Source: Saprospiraceae bacterium
Lineage (GTDB): Bacteria; Bacteroidota; Bacteroidia; Chitinophagales; Saprospiraceae
Direction of reading: 5' to 3'
NCBI GenBank assembly: GCA_016710625.1
Contig: JADJVK010000009.1
Coordinates: 62,001-126,000 of the forward strand
Length of the DNA stretch: 64,000 nucleotides
Both the position numbers and the translations under genes were made by a program. Each line of letters opens with the position of its first letter. Positions within the stretch are counted from its first letter, which is position 1. Below, piece by piece: positions 1 through 9,969 of this stretch. A model generated the notes under the pieces. The model did no database searches. It saw nothing but the letters and a program-made list of their open reading frames with translations, and was not told the origin of the DNA.

Positions 1-32
1 ATTTTCAATTTCAACATAATTAGTGCATCTAA

Positions 33-511
33 TTAATTTTTAAAAAACGGTTCCATTTCTATTTCTATATCTTTTCGCAATTGCATTAATTTTATGGCAT
101 ACTGCTCTAGTTTGGTATCTTCCTCAGTTTTGGAATCCATTTTTTAACTGGTTTTGGTCGTCCATTTTCATCCGTTGATACAAAAACGATGATGCAATGT
201 GTTGTTTTTTTAAACTTCTGTTTTAATGGATGCCTTGAGAAAACATCTACTGCAATATGCATACTCGTATTGCCAGTATAAATTATTTTTGATCTAACTT
301 TTACGATTTCCCCAATTTGAATTGGTTCGAAAAAGCGGATTCCACCGACATAAACTGTTACACAATAAGCTTCTGCCCAACCACTTGCACAGGCATAGGC
401 AGTTTGGTCAATCCACTTCATCACTACCCCACCATGTACTTTACCACCAAAATTCACATCTGAAGGTTCAGATATAAATTGAAATTCTAATTCATCTTTT
501 TTCATAGTCAT
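33..511 (-). CDS. Acyl-CoA thioesterase, hotdog fold (frame-restored)
   Basis: Probable cytoplasmic acyl-CoA thioesterase of the YciA/BFIT hotdog family, hydrolysing acyl-CoA to free acid and CoA. The N-terminal half has the expected GGKVHGGVVMKWIDQ helix, with Asp in the usual catalytic position, followed by hotdog strands (YVGGIRFFEPIQIGEIV). I start at the ATG of MTMKKDE (511; a second ATG is at 505), because the longer frame would run through a terminator hairpin. As read, the frame ends at 107, but one missing A in the A6 run (T run 140-145 on the plus strand) restores a 34-residue charged tail ending EPFFKN at 33. The restored length of about 159 residues suits the family. It lies downstream of the response regulator in the same direction but is separated from it by the hairpin. 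The physiological acyl-CoA is unknown. Confidence 0.8.
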
Positions 512-515
512 TAAA

Positions 516-550
516 TAAAAAAGGCAGCCCCCCGGGTTCGGAGGACTGCC
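516..550 (-). terminator. GC-rich terminator hairpin just before the thioesterase start
   Basis: On the minus strand an 11-bp stem (GGCAGTCCTCC with GGGGGGCTGCC, two G-U pairs) closes a 6-base loop and is followed by a T tract. It is strikingly GC-rich for this genome. It most simply ends the sensor kinase/response regulator transcript, yet the T tract runs to within about five bases of the thioesterase ATG, so it could also work as an attenuator. Confidence 0.7.
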
Positions 551-646
551 AATATATAACCCCAAAAAACACTCAAATTTGTTATACAAATATATATCTA
601 CTTTTTAATATTAACAAATGTTAATGTAATTTTTTTTTATTTTTTT

Positions 647-1336
647 TTATTGATCTATTAATCTATACCCTATCGCTTTTAAAGTTAAGATTTGAATCAT
701 ATGATCTTTTTTAAAATAGCTTCTTAATTTTGTAATATAAACATCTAAGTTTCTGGAATTGAAAAAATTATTATCTCCCCATAACTTATCTAAAATCAGC
801 TTTCTTTCAACGATCTGATTCTTATTCTCCACCAATAACATTAATATTTCTGCTTCTCGATATGAAATTCTTTTGATTTCATTTTCGTGAACTAATTCTA
901 ATTTAGTTGGATAATAATGGTATTGTCCAATTTTTATAATATCGACATCATTTTTAACGATTTCCTGTTTTTGGCAAATAGTATATAAATTATTGATTCT
1001 TACAATTAATTCTTCAAGACTAAATGGCTTTTTCAAGTAATCATTTCCACCAGACTTAAAACCTTCTAAAATATCGTTAGTCTGGTTTTTGGCTGTCAAA
1101 TATATAATCGGGACGTTGGGATCAATATTTCTGATTAATTTTCCAATTGAAAAACCATCTATAATTGGCAACATTACATCCAAAACACATACATCTGGTT
1201 GGAATCCAGTATATTCATTAACCACATTTGCCCCATTTTCTAGGTGCAAAACATCAAAGGACCTGCCTTGAAGTGATTCTTTGACGATTTTTGCCAATGA
1301 AAGCTCGTCTTCTATGTATAGAACTTTGATCTGCAT
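647..1336 (-). CDS. OmpR-family response regulator
   Basis: Cytoplasmic transcription regulator of a two-component system, 229 residues, the standard OmpR/PhoB length. Residues 1-120 are the receiver: acidic pair E9/D10, phosphoacceptor D53 in VCVLDVMLP, T81 and K103 followed by proline. Residues about 135-229 form a winged-helix DNA-binding domain (REAEILMLLVENKNQIVERK, then the recognition part SRNLDVYITKLRSYFKKD and a C-terminal GYRL hairpin). It starts one base after the histidine kinase stop, so the two are co-transcribed, kinase first. The targets are not shown by the sequence; the divergent GLPGLI/outer-membrane-barrel pair is the nearest candidate. Confidence 0.93.
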   Translation of the reverse strand: MQIKVLYIEDELSLAKIVKESLQGRSFDVLHLENGANVVNEYTGFQPDVCVLDVMLPIIDGFSIGKLIRNIDPNVPIIYLTAKNQTNDILEGFKSGGNDYLKKPFSLEELIVRINNLYTICQKQEIVKNDVDIIKIGQYHYYPTKLELVHENEIKRISYREAEILMLLVENKNQIVERKLILDKLWGDNNFFNSRNLDVYITKLRSYFKKDHMIQILTLKAIGYRLIDQ

Positions 1337-1337
1337 T

Positions 1338-2788
1338 TTATTTAATAGGTAATTTTACAATAAAATAATTGCCTAATTCATTAGAAACCAATGAGATACT
1401 TCCATTCATTTTTTCGACAATCATTTTTACAATATATAATCCGAGTCCATGACCTTTCACGTTGTGTAAGTTGCCTTTAGAAACCCGATAGAATTTTTCG
1501 AATATTGATTTTGCTAAATCTTTTGGTATTTGTTTGCCGTTGTCAAATACAGTTATTGTTAAAAATGAATGATTTTCTTGAGCCGAAATTTCTACAATTC
1601 CACTTTGTTTTTGATTGTATTTCAATGCATTATCAACTAAGTTGAAAACTACAGTCTTTAAATTGTGCTTATCACCATAATAGTGAATATCCTTTTCAAT
1701 AGCTTGGATTTTTAAATAAATATTATGCTGATTCGCCCTTAAATTAAATGAATTTTCAACTTCATTCATGAAGGCATTTATGCTAATTTCTTCCAAAGTC
1801 GGATGCTCACTTATCTGAATGAATGACAAAACTTTATCTACTAAATTATCCAACTTATTTATTTCATTTCTAGCTATTTGGATATATTCTGATTTCATAG
1901 TTTCATTTTCGCTAGCTTTGAAATTTTGAATTGCTTCTAAAGCAATACTCATCGTTGCAACTGGTGTTTTGAGTTCATGAGTCATATTTTGAATAAAATC
2001 ATTCTTCATCTGAATGAGTTCATTTTGTTTTTTGTTGAATTTTAGGATTAGATAAAAAGCAAGTAGAACTGCAAAAAATAATAGAATCGAAATAGCAATT
2101 TGAGGTAGTATATTTTGAAAATCAATCCATTATTATTATTTAGTTGGATAAAAAATTTGTCGTTTGTCCCTATATCTGAATAAGTTGCAGAAATGGGTTT
2201 ATTCGAATTACTTATGGAATCTTTGCCAATTATATAATTAACATTTACACCAGCTTTTTGAAGATTTGCAATAAATTCTTTTTCAATTACAGGAAAATAA
2301 TTATTTGTTGAATCGTGAAAAGTCATTAAATTTTTCAGACAATTAGTATCATTTTCTAAATTTATCATCATCGAAACCATTCCATTTACATTATTAATTT
2401 CAGACTTTTTTGATGATACCGTAGATATTTGAATGGTATTTTGAATGGACTTTTTTCTGATTGTATCTATACTTTTATCCTGAATTATGGTGTCCTTTTC
2501 TTGTTTTAATATATTGATTTTTAATTCGTTATTGCCATTTCCTAAAAATTGTTTATTTAAGAAGAATTTATTATACATATTTCCTTCTACATTTTTTACA
2601 GCATTGACAAATATATAACCTACTTCTTTTGATAATCGCTCTTTCTCAATTTGATAACTGATATTAATAAAATATACAAGAAAACTTGCCAAAAGCAACA
2701 TGCAGATGGAGATAATTATTTTTGTTTTATTATATTTTGAAGATGATTGCAATTTTAATTTTTTCAAAAATAGGTATAATTCATTCAC
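1338..2788 (-). CDS. Sensor histidine kinase (frame-restored)
   Basis: Membrane sensor kinase partnered with the adjacent OmpR-type regulator. It has an N-terminal membrane segment (IIISICMLLLASFLVYFI), a periplasmic sensor of about 200 residues, a second membrane segment (ISILLFFAVLLAFYLIL), then HisKA with the phosphoacceptor His in NMTHELKTP (about residue 271) and a HATPase domain with N-box NLVDNALKYN and G-box GHGLGLYIVK. I see no HAMP domain. As read, the gene splits into 2048-2788 and 1338-2009. One missing base in the plus-strand ccattattatt stretch near 2129-2131 restores WIDFQNILPQIAISI and joins the sensor to the second membrane segment, giving about 483 residues. Without the repair the kinase core would be separated from its sensor. 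Confidence 0.85.
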
Positions 2789-2858
2789 ATAAGCTACACT
2801 TTAACCTTTTTTAACCTTACATCAATGTTGATTAACCTACTATTTTGGAGCTATGATA

Positions 2859-2866
2859 TATTTTTG
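2859..2866 (+). promoter_or_regulatory. Candidate Bacteroidota -7 element (TATTTTTG)
   Basis: Matches the TAnnTTTG consensus 35 bases upstream of the GLPGLI start, in the divergent gap facing the sensor kinase. No well-spaced TTG -33 element is evident. Confidence 0.35.
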
Positions 2867-2900
2867 CATCATAATTATTAAATAAAATAAATCTTAAATT

Positions 2901-3647
2901 ATGAAAAATTATTTCTTATTGTTCTTTTCATTTGTAGCTTTTTTTGCTCATGCTCAACAGAAAAGTGGGATCATCCACTTCAAAGAAAATATTAAACTAA
3001 ATATTGATTTTGGGGATAATCCAGAAATGGCTAAGATGATGCCTACCTCTCAAAGTGTGGATAAAGCCTTGTTTTTCAATCAAAATGAAAGTCTTTATAA
3101 AAATGAAGCTCCTCCAAAAGACCTTGAACTGAATCAAGAGAAAGATGGAAATACTACTCAGATAGTAATGAAAATGCCAGAAAGTGAAATTTATAATAAT
3201 ATTAAAGAGGATTTGTCACTTCAAACTCAAGACCTTATGGATAAGGACTTTTTGATAAAAGATAAAATCAAAAAGACTTCTTGGAAAATAACTGGTGAAC
3301 AAATCAAAATTTTAGATTATGTATGCCAAAAAGCAGTTCCAAGTGATACCTCAAAACATCTTGTAGCTTGGTTTACCCCACAATTACCTATCAGTTTTGG
3401 ACCAGATAATTTATCTGGTTTGCCCGGAATAATATTAGGGTTAGACTATGATAGTGGTCAAAGAACAGTTTTTGCAACAAAAATGGAGTCCTTACCCAAT
3501 AATTATATATTTGAGATACCGACTAAAGGTAAAAAGGTAAATAGAGCAGAATTTGAAAAAATTAGAGATGAAAAAATGAAAGAAATGGGGATGGAAACGA
3601 ATGGAGGAACTAGTGTGAAAATGATTATTCAAACTGAGGAGCATTAA
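2901..3647 (+). CDS. GLPGLI family secreted protein
   Basis: Exported protein of unknown function, 248 residues, with a clear signal peptide (MKNYFLLFFSFVAFFAHAQ, cut before QK). The family signature is present as LSGLPGIILGLDYDSG at about residue 174. The family is restricted to Bacteroidota and is commonly encoded next to an outer-membrane barrel protein, as here, where the next gene starts one base after this stop. It lies divergent to the sensor kinase/regulator pair, which suggests regulation by that pair. A periplasmic or envelope location is inferred from the signal peptide; no catalytic motif is visible. Confidence 0.88.
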   Translation: MKNYFLLFFSFVAFFAHAQQKSGIIHFKENIKLNIDFGDNPEMAKMMPTSQSVDKALFFNQNESLYKNEAPPKDLELNQEKDGNTTQIVMKMPESEIYNNIKEDLSLQTQDLMDKDFLIKDKIKKTSWKITGEQIKILDYVCQKAVPSDTSKHLVAWFTPQLPISFGPDNLSGLPGIILGLDYDSGQRTVFATKMESLPNNYIFEIPTKGKKVNRAEFEKIRDEKMKEMGMETNGGTSVKMIIQTEEH

Positions 3648-3648
3648 A

Positions 3649-6413
3649 ATGAGCAAATATTATATTTCGATAATTATTTTTCTGATCTTATATTCTATTG
3701 ATATTCAGGGACAAACGATATCAGGAATAGTATTAGATGAAAAACAAAATCCATTGGAATTTGCATCCATATTATTATTAAATAAAAGTGATTCAACTAT
3801 GATAAGTTTTGCGAATTCTAATGAAAAAGGAGAATTTTTATTAAATGCAGATCAAACTCAAAATGCGTTATTGCAAATTACATTTATGGGTTATGAGACA
3901 TTTTGGATGGATATTCCGAAAGAAAAAAAATCTCTTAATGTCGGTAAACTTTCTTTGCAAATTAGTGATAAAGTGTTGAATACCATTGTGATAAAAGACA
4001 ATCTAAATCCAATGATTATTGGCAAAGATACTGTTCAATATAGTGCAGCAGCCTTTAAATTGAAACCAGGTGATATGGTAGAAGATTTAATAAAAAAACT
4101 TCCAGGTATGGAAGTGGAAAGAGATGGTTCAATAAAAGCATTTGGTGAAAAAGTCGAAAATGTTTTGGTGGATGGAAAAACATTTTTTGGAAAAGACACC
4201 AAAGTTGCAACTAAAAATCTAGATGCAGATGCAGTTGAAAAAGTGCAGGTTTTTGATAAAAAATCTGAGAAAGCTGATTTTACTGGTGTTCAAGATGGAA
4301 GTAGAGAAAGATCCATAAATTTAAAGTTGAAAGAAGACAAGAAGAACGGATATTTTGGAACAACAGAAGTAGCTGGTGGCACAGATGAACGATTTAAAGC
4401 AAGAGCTAATATAAATCATTTCACTCCAACAACTAGAGCTTCATTTATTGGGATGGCAAACAATATTAATGAGCAAAATTTCTCAATATCTGATTATATA
4501 GATTTTATGGGTGGAATTGGGTCATTTATGTCTGGAGGAAGTGGTAGTTTTTCTATTGATTTGAGCCAAAATTCAGGTTTGCCGATTGGTTTAGCAAATA
4601 ATCAAGGCATTCAAAAATCTTATGCTGGTGGTTTGAATTTGAATACAAATTTATTTAAATCTACAAGTTTGGATGGAAGTATTTTTATGAGTTCATTTCG
4701 TAATAATTTGGATATACATACTTTGCAGGAAAATCAATTTTCATCAACTTCGTTTACAAATGAGAATACGGATAATCAGTTATCAAATAATGGAAATGCT
4801 GCATTTAATATCAAAACGAAAACCAAAATTGATTCTATTCAGAATATAATTTTTAAATTAAATGGAAATATTGGCAATAATTCTTTAAAATCAATTTCCA
4901 ATTCTTTTTCAACAGATTATTTGCAGAATAAATTGAATAGTAATCAAACTGTTTACCAATTAGCTGGTATCAATGCAAAAATTAAAACAGATTTAATTTG
5001 GCAAAGAAGGTTTGTAAAAAAAGGACGTTCCATATTTGCAAGTACTGTATTGAATTATTACAATAATGATAATTCTGGCATTTTGAGTGCTTTGAATACT
5101 TTTAATTTTCCTGATTTTTATAATTCATTAATCCATCAAAATCAAAATTATTTTTCTAATAATCTTGATTATCAATTCGAAGGATCGTTCACAGAACCTT
5201 TAGGTAAAAAGCAATATTTGGAACTGAATGGTTTGATTTCAAACCAAACTAGTACTTCATATATGGATTATTTAGATATTATCAACGAATCTCCAATTAA
5301 GAATTACTTGCTTTCTACAGTTTATCAAAGGGATTATTTAAGTAAAAACATAGGATTAACCTATAGCATAAATAGAGAAAAATACAATTTTTCAATTGGG
5401 TCGAAATACGAAATTGATAATTTGATAGGAAGTACAAAAGATTCATTGAGTAAAATTAAAGTTAATTATAGTGCTATTTTACCAAATCTCCATTTCAATT
5501 ACCAATTTGGAATGGGTAATCAAATGAATTTCAATTATAGTGCTGCTTTAAATGCTCCAACTATCAGACAATTACAGCCGAATATTGACAACTCAAATCC
5601 TTTGAGTATTTATAAAGGGAATCCAAGTCTGAAGCCAGAATACGTTCATACTACAGATGCAAATTACATGAAATATAATTCTTTTAATTTCACCATGCTA
5701 TACACAAGTCTAAGAATCAATTACATACAGAATAAAATAAATGAATCTATTCGTATTGATAGCTCTTTGGCAAGAACATTTATGCCTTTAAATACCAGAA
5801 ATGAGTTGAATTTGAATGGTAGGATTGAATATAATTTTCCAATTCGTCCATTAAGATTATTGTCTAAAATAACTTTAAAAGGTGCCTATTCAAATGGTTA
5901 TACTGTTGTAAATGAGTCAATTAATAATATCGTTCGCCCTGGATATGGTATCAATTTTTCTTTGGAAAATAGAAAAAAGACATTTTAGATATCGTTGTAG
6001 GAATAAAATATAATAAATCACTCATTTACTATTCAGAAAGTGAAAAGTTGAACCAAAGTTATCAAGATTATACTATCTTTAATGAATCAAATATTAATAT
6101 AAATGATTGGATATCAGTAAATTCAAGAATAGATTATACAACTTATATTCAATCTTTTTCTAAGGATGCTGTAAGTTTTCCTTTATGGAATTTATCCATC
6201 ACTTCATATGTGAATAAAGCTAAAAAATTGCGACTTTATTGTTCTGTTTTCGATTTGTTAAACCAAAATAAAGGAATTCAAAGGAATAGTAATTTGAACT
6301 ATATTCAAGTTTCGAAGACAAATGTTTTAGGAAGATATTTCATGATTGGTTTATCTTACAATATTAAGGGATTCAAAAAAAATAGCGGATTAGAAATTAA
6401 AGTTGGGAGTTAA
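3649..6413 (+). CDS. TonB-receptor-like outer-membrane beta-barrel protein (frame-restored)
   Basis: Large outer-membrane protein of about 921 residues. After a signal peptide (to about residue 22, ending in IQGQ) comes a carboxypeptidase-regulatory-like beta-sandwich (ISGIVLDEKQNPLEFASILL), then a plug-like segment (LIKKLPGMEVERDG, VLVDGKTFFG) and a long beta-rich barrel. This fits the Bacteroidota family of TonB-dependent-receptor-like barrels found next to GLPGLI proteins; no clear TonB box is seen. As read, the frame stops at 5988. One A missing from the A6 run at 5973-5978 restores RKKDILDIVVGIKYNKS and continues to the barrel end at 6413. Role inferred: envelope transport or assembly together with the GLPGLI protein; substrate unknown. 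Confidence 0.85.
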
Positions 6414-6422
6414 AAGTGATAA

Positions 6423-6466
6423 TTTAGAAGAAATTACTAATTGATGCATTAGTAATTTCTTCTAAA
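6423..6466. terminator. Bidirectional terminator, perfect 19-bp stem
   Basis: Inverted repeat 6423-6441 / 6448-6466 with a six-base loop (tgatgc) and no mismatch, placed between convergent genes (barrel protein ending 6413, Fe-S carrier ending 6475). The A- and T-rich ends serve as U tracts in both directions. Confidence 0.85.
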
Positions 6467-6474
6467 TCAATTAT

Positions 6475-6828
6475 TTAAGCAGAAAATGAAGTGCCGCAAC
6501 CACAAGTTTCTTTAGCGTTAGGGTTGATAAATGAAAAACCTCGATTATTTAAACCATCAGACCAATCTATTTTCATTCCAATCAAATATATAGCATGAGC
6601 TTTTTCCATGAAAACTCTCAATCCTCCAATTTCATATTCTTCGTCTTTTTCATTCTTTTCATCAAAGCCTAGAACATAGCTAAAGCCAGAACAACCACCA
6701 CCTTTTACGCCAACTCTTAAACCATGATTTTCTGTTATATTTTCTTTTTCTTTAATTTTTATTAACTCCTTTATTGCACTTTCCGTGAAAGTTACTGGAG
6801 CTTCTACTGCCTTTTCAATTACTGACAT
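6475..6828 (-). CDS. A-type iron-sulfur carrier protein (HesB/IscA/ErpA family)
   Basis: Cytoplasmic scaffold/carrier that receives Fe-S clusters and passes them to apo-proteins; 117 residues, the usual length. The three conserved cysteines are present: one in GGGCSGFSY and two in the C-terminal ETCGCGTSF. The N-terminal part (VTFTESAIKELIKI) matches the family. IscA, ErpA and SufA cannot be told apart from sequence alone. A cysteine desulfurase, which supplies sulfur in the same pathway, lies 14 kb away at 21024. The gene is divergent from the small membrane protein at 6918 and the gap carries -7-like elements facing both ways. Confidence 0.93.
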   Translation of the reverse strand: MSVIEKAVEAPVTFTESAIKELIKIKEKENITENHGLRVGVKGGGCSGFSYVLGFDEKNEKDEEYEIGGLRVFMEKAHAIYLIGMKIDWSDGLNNRGFSFINPNAKETCGCGTSFSA

Positions 6829-6870
6829 ATAAAATAAAATTTATTTAAATACGTTAAATCAATAAAAATG

Positions 6871-6878
6871 CAAAAATA
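6871..6878 (-). promoter_or_regulatory. Candidate -7 element for the Fe-S carrier gene
   Basis: Minus-strand TATTTTTG, matching TAnnTTTG, 43 bases upstream of the start at 6828. It mirrors a plus-strand copy at 6893-6900. No convincing -33 element. Confidence 0.4.
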
Positions 6879-6892
6879 AAAAATTGAAACCT

Positions 6893-6900
6893 TATTTTTG
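6893..6900 (+). promoter_or_regulatory. Candidate -7 element for the membrane-anchored protein
   Basis: Plus-strand TATTTTTG 17 bases before the ATG at 6918, implying a very short leader. It faces away from the copy at 6871-6878. Confidence 0.4.
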
Positions 6901-6917
6901 CTCGAATTTATTGAATT

Positions 6918-7439
6918 ATGGAAACATTTCTTGAAATACTCAAAATTACATTACCTGCTATAACTGTTTTTTTAACGGTTTGGTTCATTTTAAAAGAATT
7001 TTTCAATGGACAATTGCAGCAGAAAAATCTGGAATTAAGACAAAATGCTGCAAATACGGCTGTACCATTGAAGTTGCAGGCCTATGAAAGACTCATATTA
7101 TATTGCGAAAGAATTTTTCTTCCTAATTTGGTATTACGACTTAGAGATGATAAGATGACAAATGCTGATTTGAGATTAGCATTGTTAATTACGATTCAAC
7201 AAGAATATGAATATAATATTACTCAACAATTATATACCACTGCTCAGCTTTGGGAAATTATCAAATTGAGTAGAGATAACACATTGAATATTATTAATTT
7301 AGCTTATGAAAAAGTGAACCCAAAAGACAATTGTCAGGAATTAATTAATGTTTTATTAGAGATTGCTCCGCAACAAGAAGCTTCAGGTTTGCAAATGGCA
7401 ATTCAAGCAACAAAACAAGAAGCTGCATTGATTTTATAG
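6918..7439 (+). CDS. Membrane-anchored conserved hypothetical protein
   Basis: I do not recognise a functional family. The 173-residue product has one N-terminal membrane segment (about residues 8-27, ITLPAITVFLTVWFILKEFF) followed by a soluble, mostly helical, glutamine-rich domain likely facing the cytoplasm (ERLILYCERIFLPNLVLR, then a helix containing QQEYEYNITQQLY). It ends only four bases from the convergent priA stop. Proteins of this plan (an N-terminal anchor plus about 150 helical residues) recur in Bacteroidota as uncharacterised families. Single-gene transcription is likely because both neighbours are on the other strand. Confidence 0.75.
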   Translation: METFLEILKITLPAITVFLTVWFILKEFFNGQLQQKNLELRQNAANTAVPLKLQAYERLILYCERIFLPNLVLRLRDDKMTNADLRLALLITIQQEYEYNITQQLYTTAQLWEIIKLSRDNTLNIINLAYEKVNPKDNCQELINVLLEIAPQQEASGLQMAIQATKQEAALIL

Positions 7440-7443
7440 AAAT

Positions 7444-9894
7444 TTATGGGTCAACATTGATAGATATCTTAAATTGACTCATCCCTTTTTGTTTGAAAAG
7501 CTCAGTGGAAATTTCTTGAATTAAAGATTTTGTTTTTTGGTTAATTTGACCATTTTTCTCTATTTTAATGAGAATATCTCTAATGTAATAGTCTCTAATT
7601 TTTGAAATTCCTGGCTCTGCAGGACCTTTTACCCTTTCTTTAAGGTAAGATTTTAGATGATTAGCAAAGTAAGTCGATGCTTGATTAACTATATCTAAAT
7701 TCTTGTGTTTTAATGTGATTTGAATCAACCTAACAAATGGTGGATAAAGAAATTGTTGCCTTTCCGCAATTTCTCTTTTATAAAATTCTAAATAATTATT
7801 GTCAATAATATCTTGAAAAACAGGATGTTTGCTTTGAATTGCTTGAATAATCACCTTTCCTCTTTTGTTTCTTCTTCCAGACCTTCCTGCTGCTTGCACC
7901 ATGATTTGAAAGGATCGCTCAATTGCTCTAAAATCTGGAAAATACAATAGCTGATCTGCCCCTAAAATGCCGACAATAGATACATTTTCAAAATCCAATC
8001 CTTTGGTAACCATTTGAGTTCCGACCAAAATGGACGTTCTATTTTCCTCAAAATCTTTAATAATTTTCGAGTGAGCACCTTTTGCCCTCACAGTGTCTAA
8101 ATCCATTCTGCTAATGGGAATATTTGGAAAATAAATGGACAACTCGTCTTCAATTTTTTCAGTACCAAACCCTTTGGTAATCAGTTGTTTATTTTTACAA
8201 GAAGGGCATTCTTTGGGCATTTGAATCTGGTAATTACAATAATGGCACCTCAAATGATTAAAATACTTATGATAGGTTAAGGTTACATCACAATGAGGAC
8301 AACTTGCCACCCATTCACATAAATTACAAATTAAATTTGGTGCAAATCCTCTTCTGTTTTGAAAAAGAATAACTTGTTCATTTGATTCAATTGCTTTCTT
8401 TATTTCACCAATTAAAAAATCAGATAATATGACAGATTTATCTTTATGAGCAAATTCTTTTTTGATATCAACCAAAAATATTTCAGGCATTTTGATACCG
8501 CTATACCTTTCGAATAAATTAACTAATTCATATTTTTTGGTTTTTGCATGATAATAGGACTCCACAGATGGAGTAGCAGATCCTAAAATAACATTTGCCC
8601 CGAATTGATTAGCTAAATAAATGGCACAATCTCTTCCCTGATATTTTGGATTAGTATCGTCTTGCTTGAATGATCCATCGTGTTCTTCATCTACGATGAT
8701 CAGATCTAAATCTTTGAAAGGTAAAAATAAGGCTGATCTAGCACCCAAAATGATGGGTTTTCCTTGCATGGATTGATACCAAATCTCTACTCTTTCAGAA
8801 TTATTTAATTTGGAATGATAAACTAAAATATCATTTCCAAATACTTTCTGTAGCCTTGCAACAATTTGAGTTGTCAATGCAATTTCTGGCAAAAGATATA
8901 AAACCTGTTTCCCTTTTGCAATGGTTTCTTTTATGATGTCAACATAAATATTTGTTTTACCACTACCTGTTACACCATGTAATAAAACCGTTTTATTATT
9001 TTGAAAAGCAGCATAAATCTCTGTTTTAGCATTCAATTGAATACTACTCAACTCATCGAAATCAGCGATATCATCCTCATAAGTGCCTAATCTACTGATA
9101 GTTCTGTCATATAACTCGACTATTCCTTTCTTTATTAAAGCAGCTATTACAGAAGCATCTACATTTGTTGATTTTAAAATATCTTGTTTTTTTATAAAAG
9201 GAAGATTTCGATCACTTTGAACTAGTGATAAAATAACATCTTGTTGCTTCGATGATTTATTGGTAATTTCAAATGCTTCAGATAGGGATTCCTGATTTTC
9301 AAACTTTTTAGTAAATCGAATGCAAGTAATTGATTTTGGCTTATATTTTACTTTTAATTCTTCTTTCAAATATAAAACGCCTTTATCTAAAAGTCTTTTT
9401 ATTAATGGAAAAACGGTTTTTTGTTGCAAAATGCCCCTTACTTCTTCAATTGTTAATTCAGATTGAATGGTGAGAGCTTCTGCCAAAATATATTCTTTAT
9501 CATCCAAACCTTCAGTTTCTCCATTGTAGTTACTACTTAAAACGACTGTTGTCTCACTACTTAACCGAAGACTAATTGGCAATGCAGCAATCATAACTTC
9601 CCCTAAAGTGCAGCAATAGTAACTTGCAATCCAATCCCAAAATTTTAATTGTTCTAAAGTAATGATGGGTAAATCATCGATGATAGATACAATACTTTTT
9701 ACTTCATATCCTTTTGGTAATTCATGATGGGTGCCTGCAATTAATGCAGCATATAATTTATTTTTGCCAAATGGGACTTCAACTCTGATGCCAATTTGAA
9801 TTTTATGCAGTAAGTTTTCAGGAACTTCATATGTAAAATACCTTGGCAAAGCCAAAGGCAATATTACTTCAACAAATAAACGTTTTTGATTCAT
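7444..9894 (-). CDS. priA: Primosomal helicase PriA
   Basis: ATP-dependent 3'-5' helicase that restarts collapsed replication forks. The 816 residues match the family. It has an N-terminal fork-binding domain, Walker A in LLHGVTGSGKTN (about residue 308), the DEEH box in VDEEHDGSFKQDD (about 402), a zinc-binding insert with eight cysteines in C-x2-C pairs (about 521-561) and the helicase C motif QAAGRSGRRNKRGKV. The frame is intact. It converges on the small membrane protein and lies upstream of nothing in the same operon; ppk1 begins its own unit 76 bases away. A TAACTTTG element (minus strand, 9914-9921) sits about 20 bases before the start. Confidence 0.97.
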   Translation of the reverse strand: MNQKRLFVEVILPLALPRYFTYEVPENLLHKIQIGIRVEVPFGKNKLYAALIAGTHHELPKGYEVKSIVSIIDDLPIITLEQLKFWDWIASYYCCTLGEVMIAALPISLRLSSETTVVLSSNYNGETEGLDDKEYILAEALTIQSELTIEEVRGILQQKTVFPLIKRLLDKGVLYLKEELKVKYKPKSITCIRFTKKFENQESLSEAFEITNKSSKQQDVILSLVQSDRNLPFIKKQDILKSTNVDASVIAALIKKGIVELYDRTISRLGTYEDDIADFDELSSIQLNAKTEIYAAFQNNKTVLLHGVTGSGKTNIYVDIIKETIAKGKQVLYLLPEIALTTQIVARLQKVFGNDILVYHSKLNNSERVEIWYQSMQGKPIILGARSALFLPFKDLDLIIVDEEHDGSFKQDDTNPKYQGRDCAIYLANQFGANVILGSATPSVESYYHAKTKKYELVNLFERYSGIKMPEIFLVDIKKEFAHKDKSVILSDFLIGEIKKAIESNEQVILFQNRRGFAPNLICNLCEWVASCPHCDVTLTYHKYFNHLRCHYCNYQIQMPKECPSCKNKQLITKGFGTEKIEDELSIYFPNIPISRMDLDTVRAKGAHSKIIKDFEENRTSILVGTQMVTKGLDFENVSIVGILGADQLLYFPDFRAIERSFQIMVQAAGRSGRRNKRGKVIIQAIQSKHPVFQDIIDNNYLEFYKREIAERQQFLYPPFVRLIQITLKHKNLDIVNQASTYFANHLKSYLKERVKGPAEPGISKIRDYYIRDILIKIEKNGQINQKTKSLIQEISTELFKQKGMSQFKISINVDP

Positions 9895-9969
9895 TAAGAC
9901 CTCTATCTAATGACAAAGTTAATAAAATCCTGATGAGTTTATGAATGTAAATTATGATTACACAATAAT

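Noticed and set aside
107..589. Longer thioesterase frame beginning at 589
   Set aside because: It would translate the GC-rich terminator hairpin into a non-family N-terminus; the MTMKKDE start fits hotdog thioesterases.
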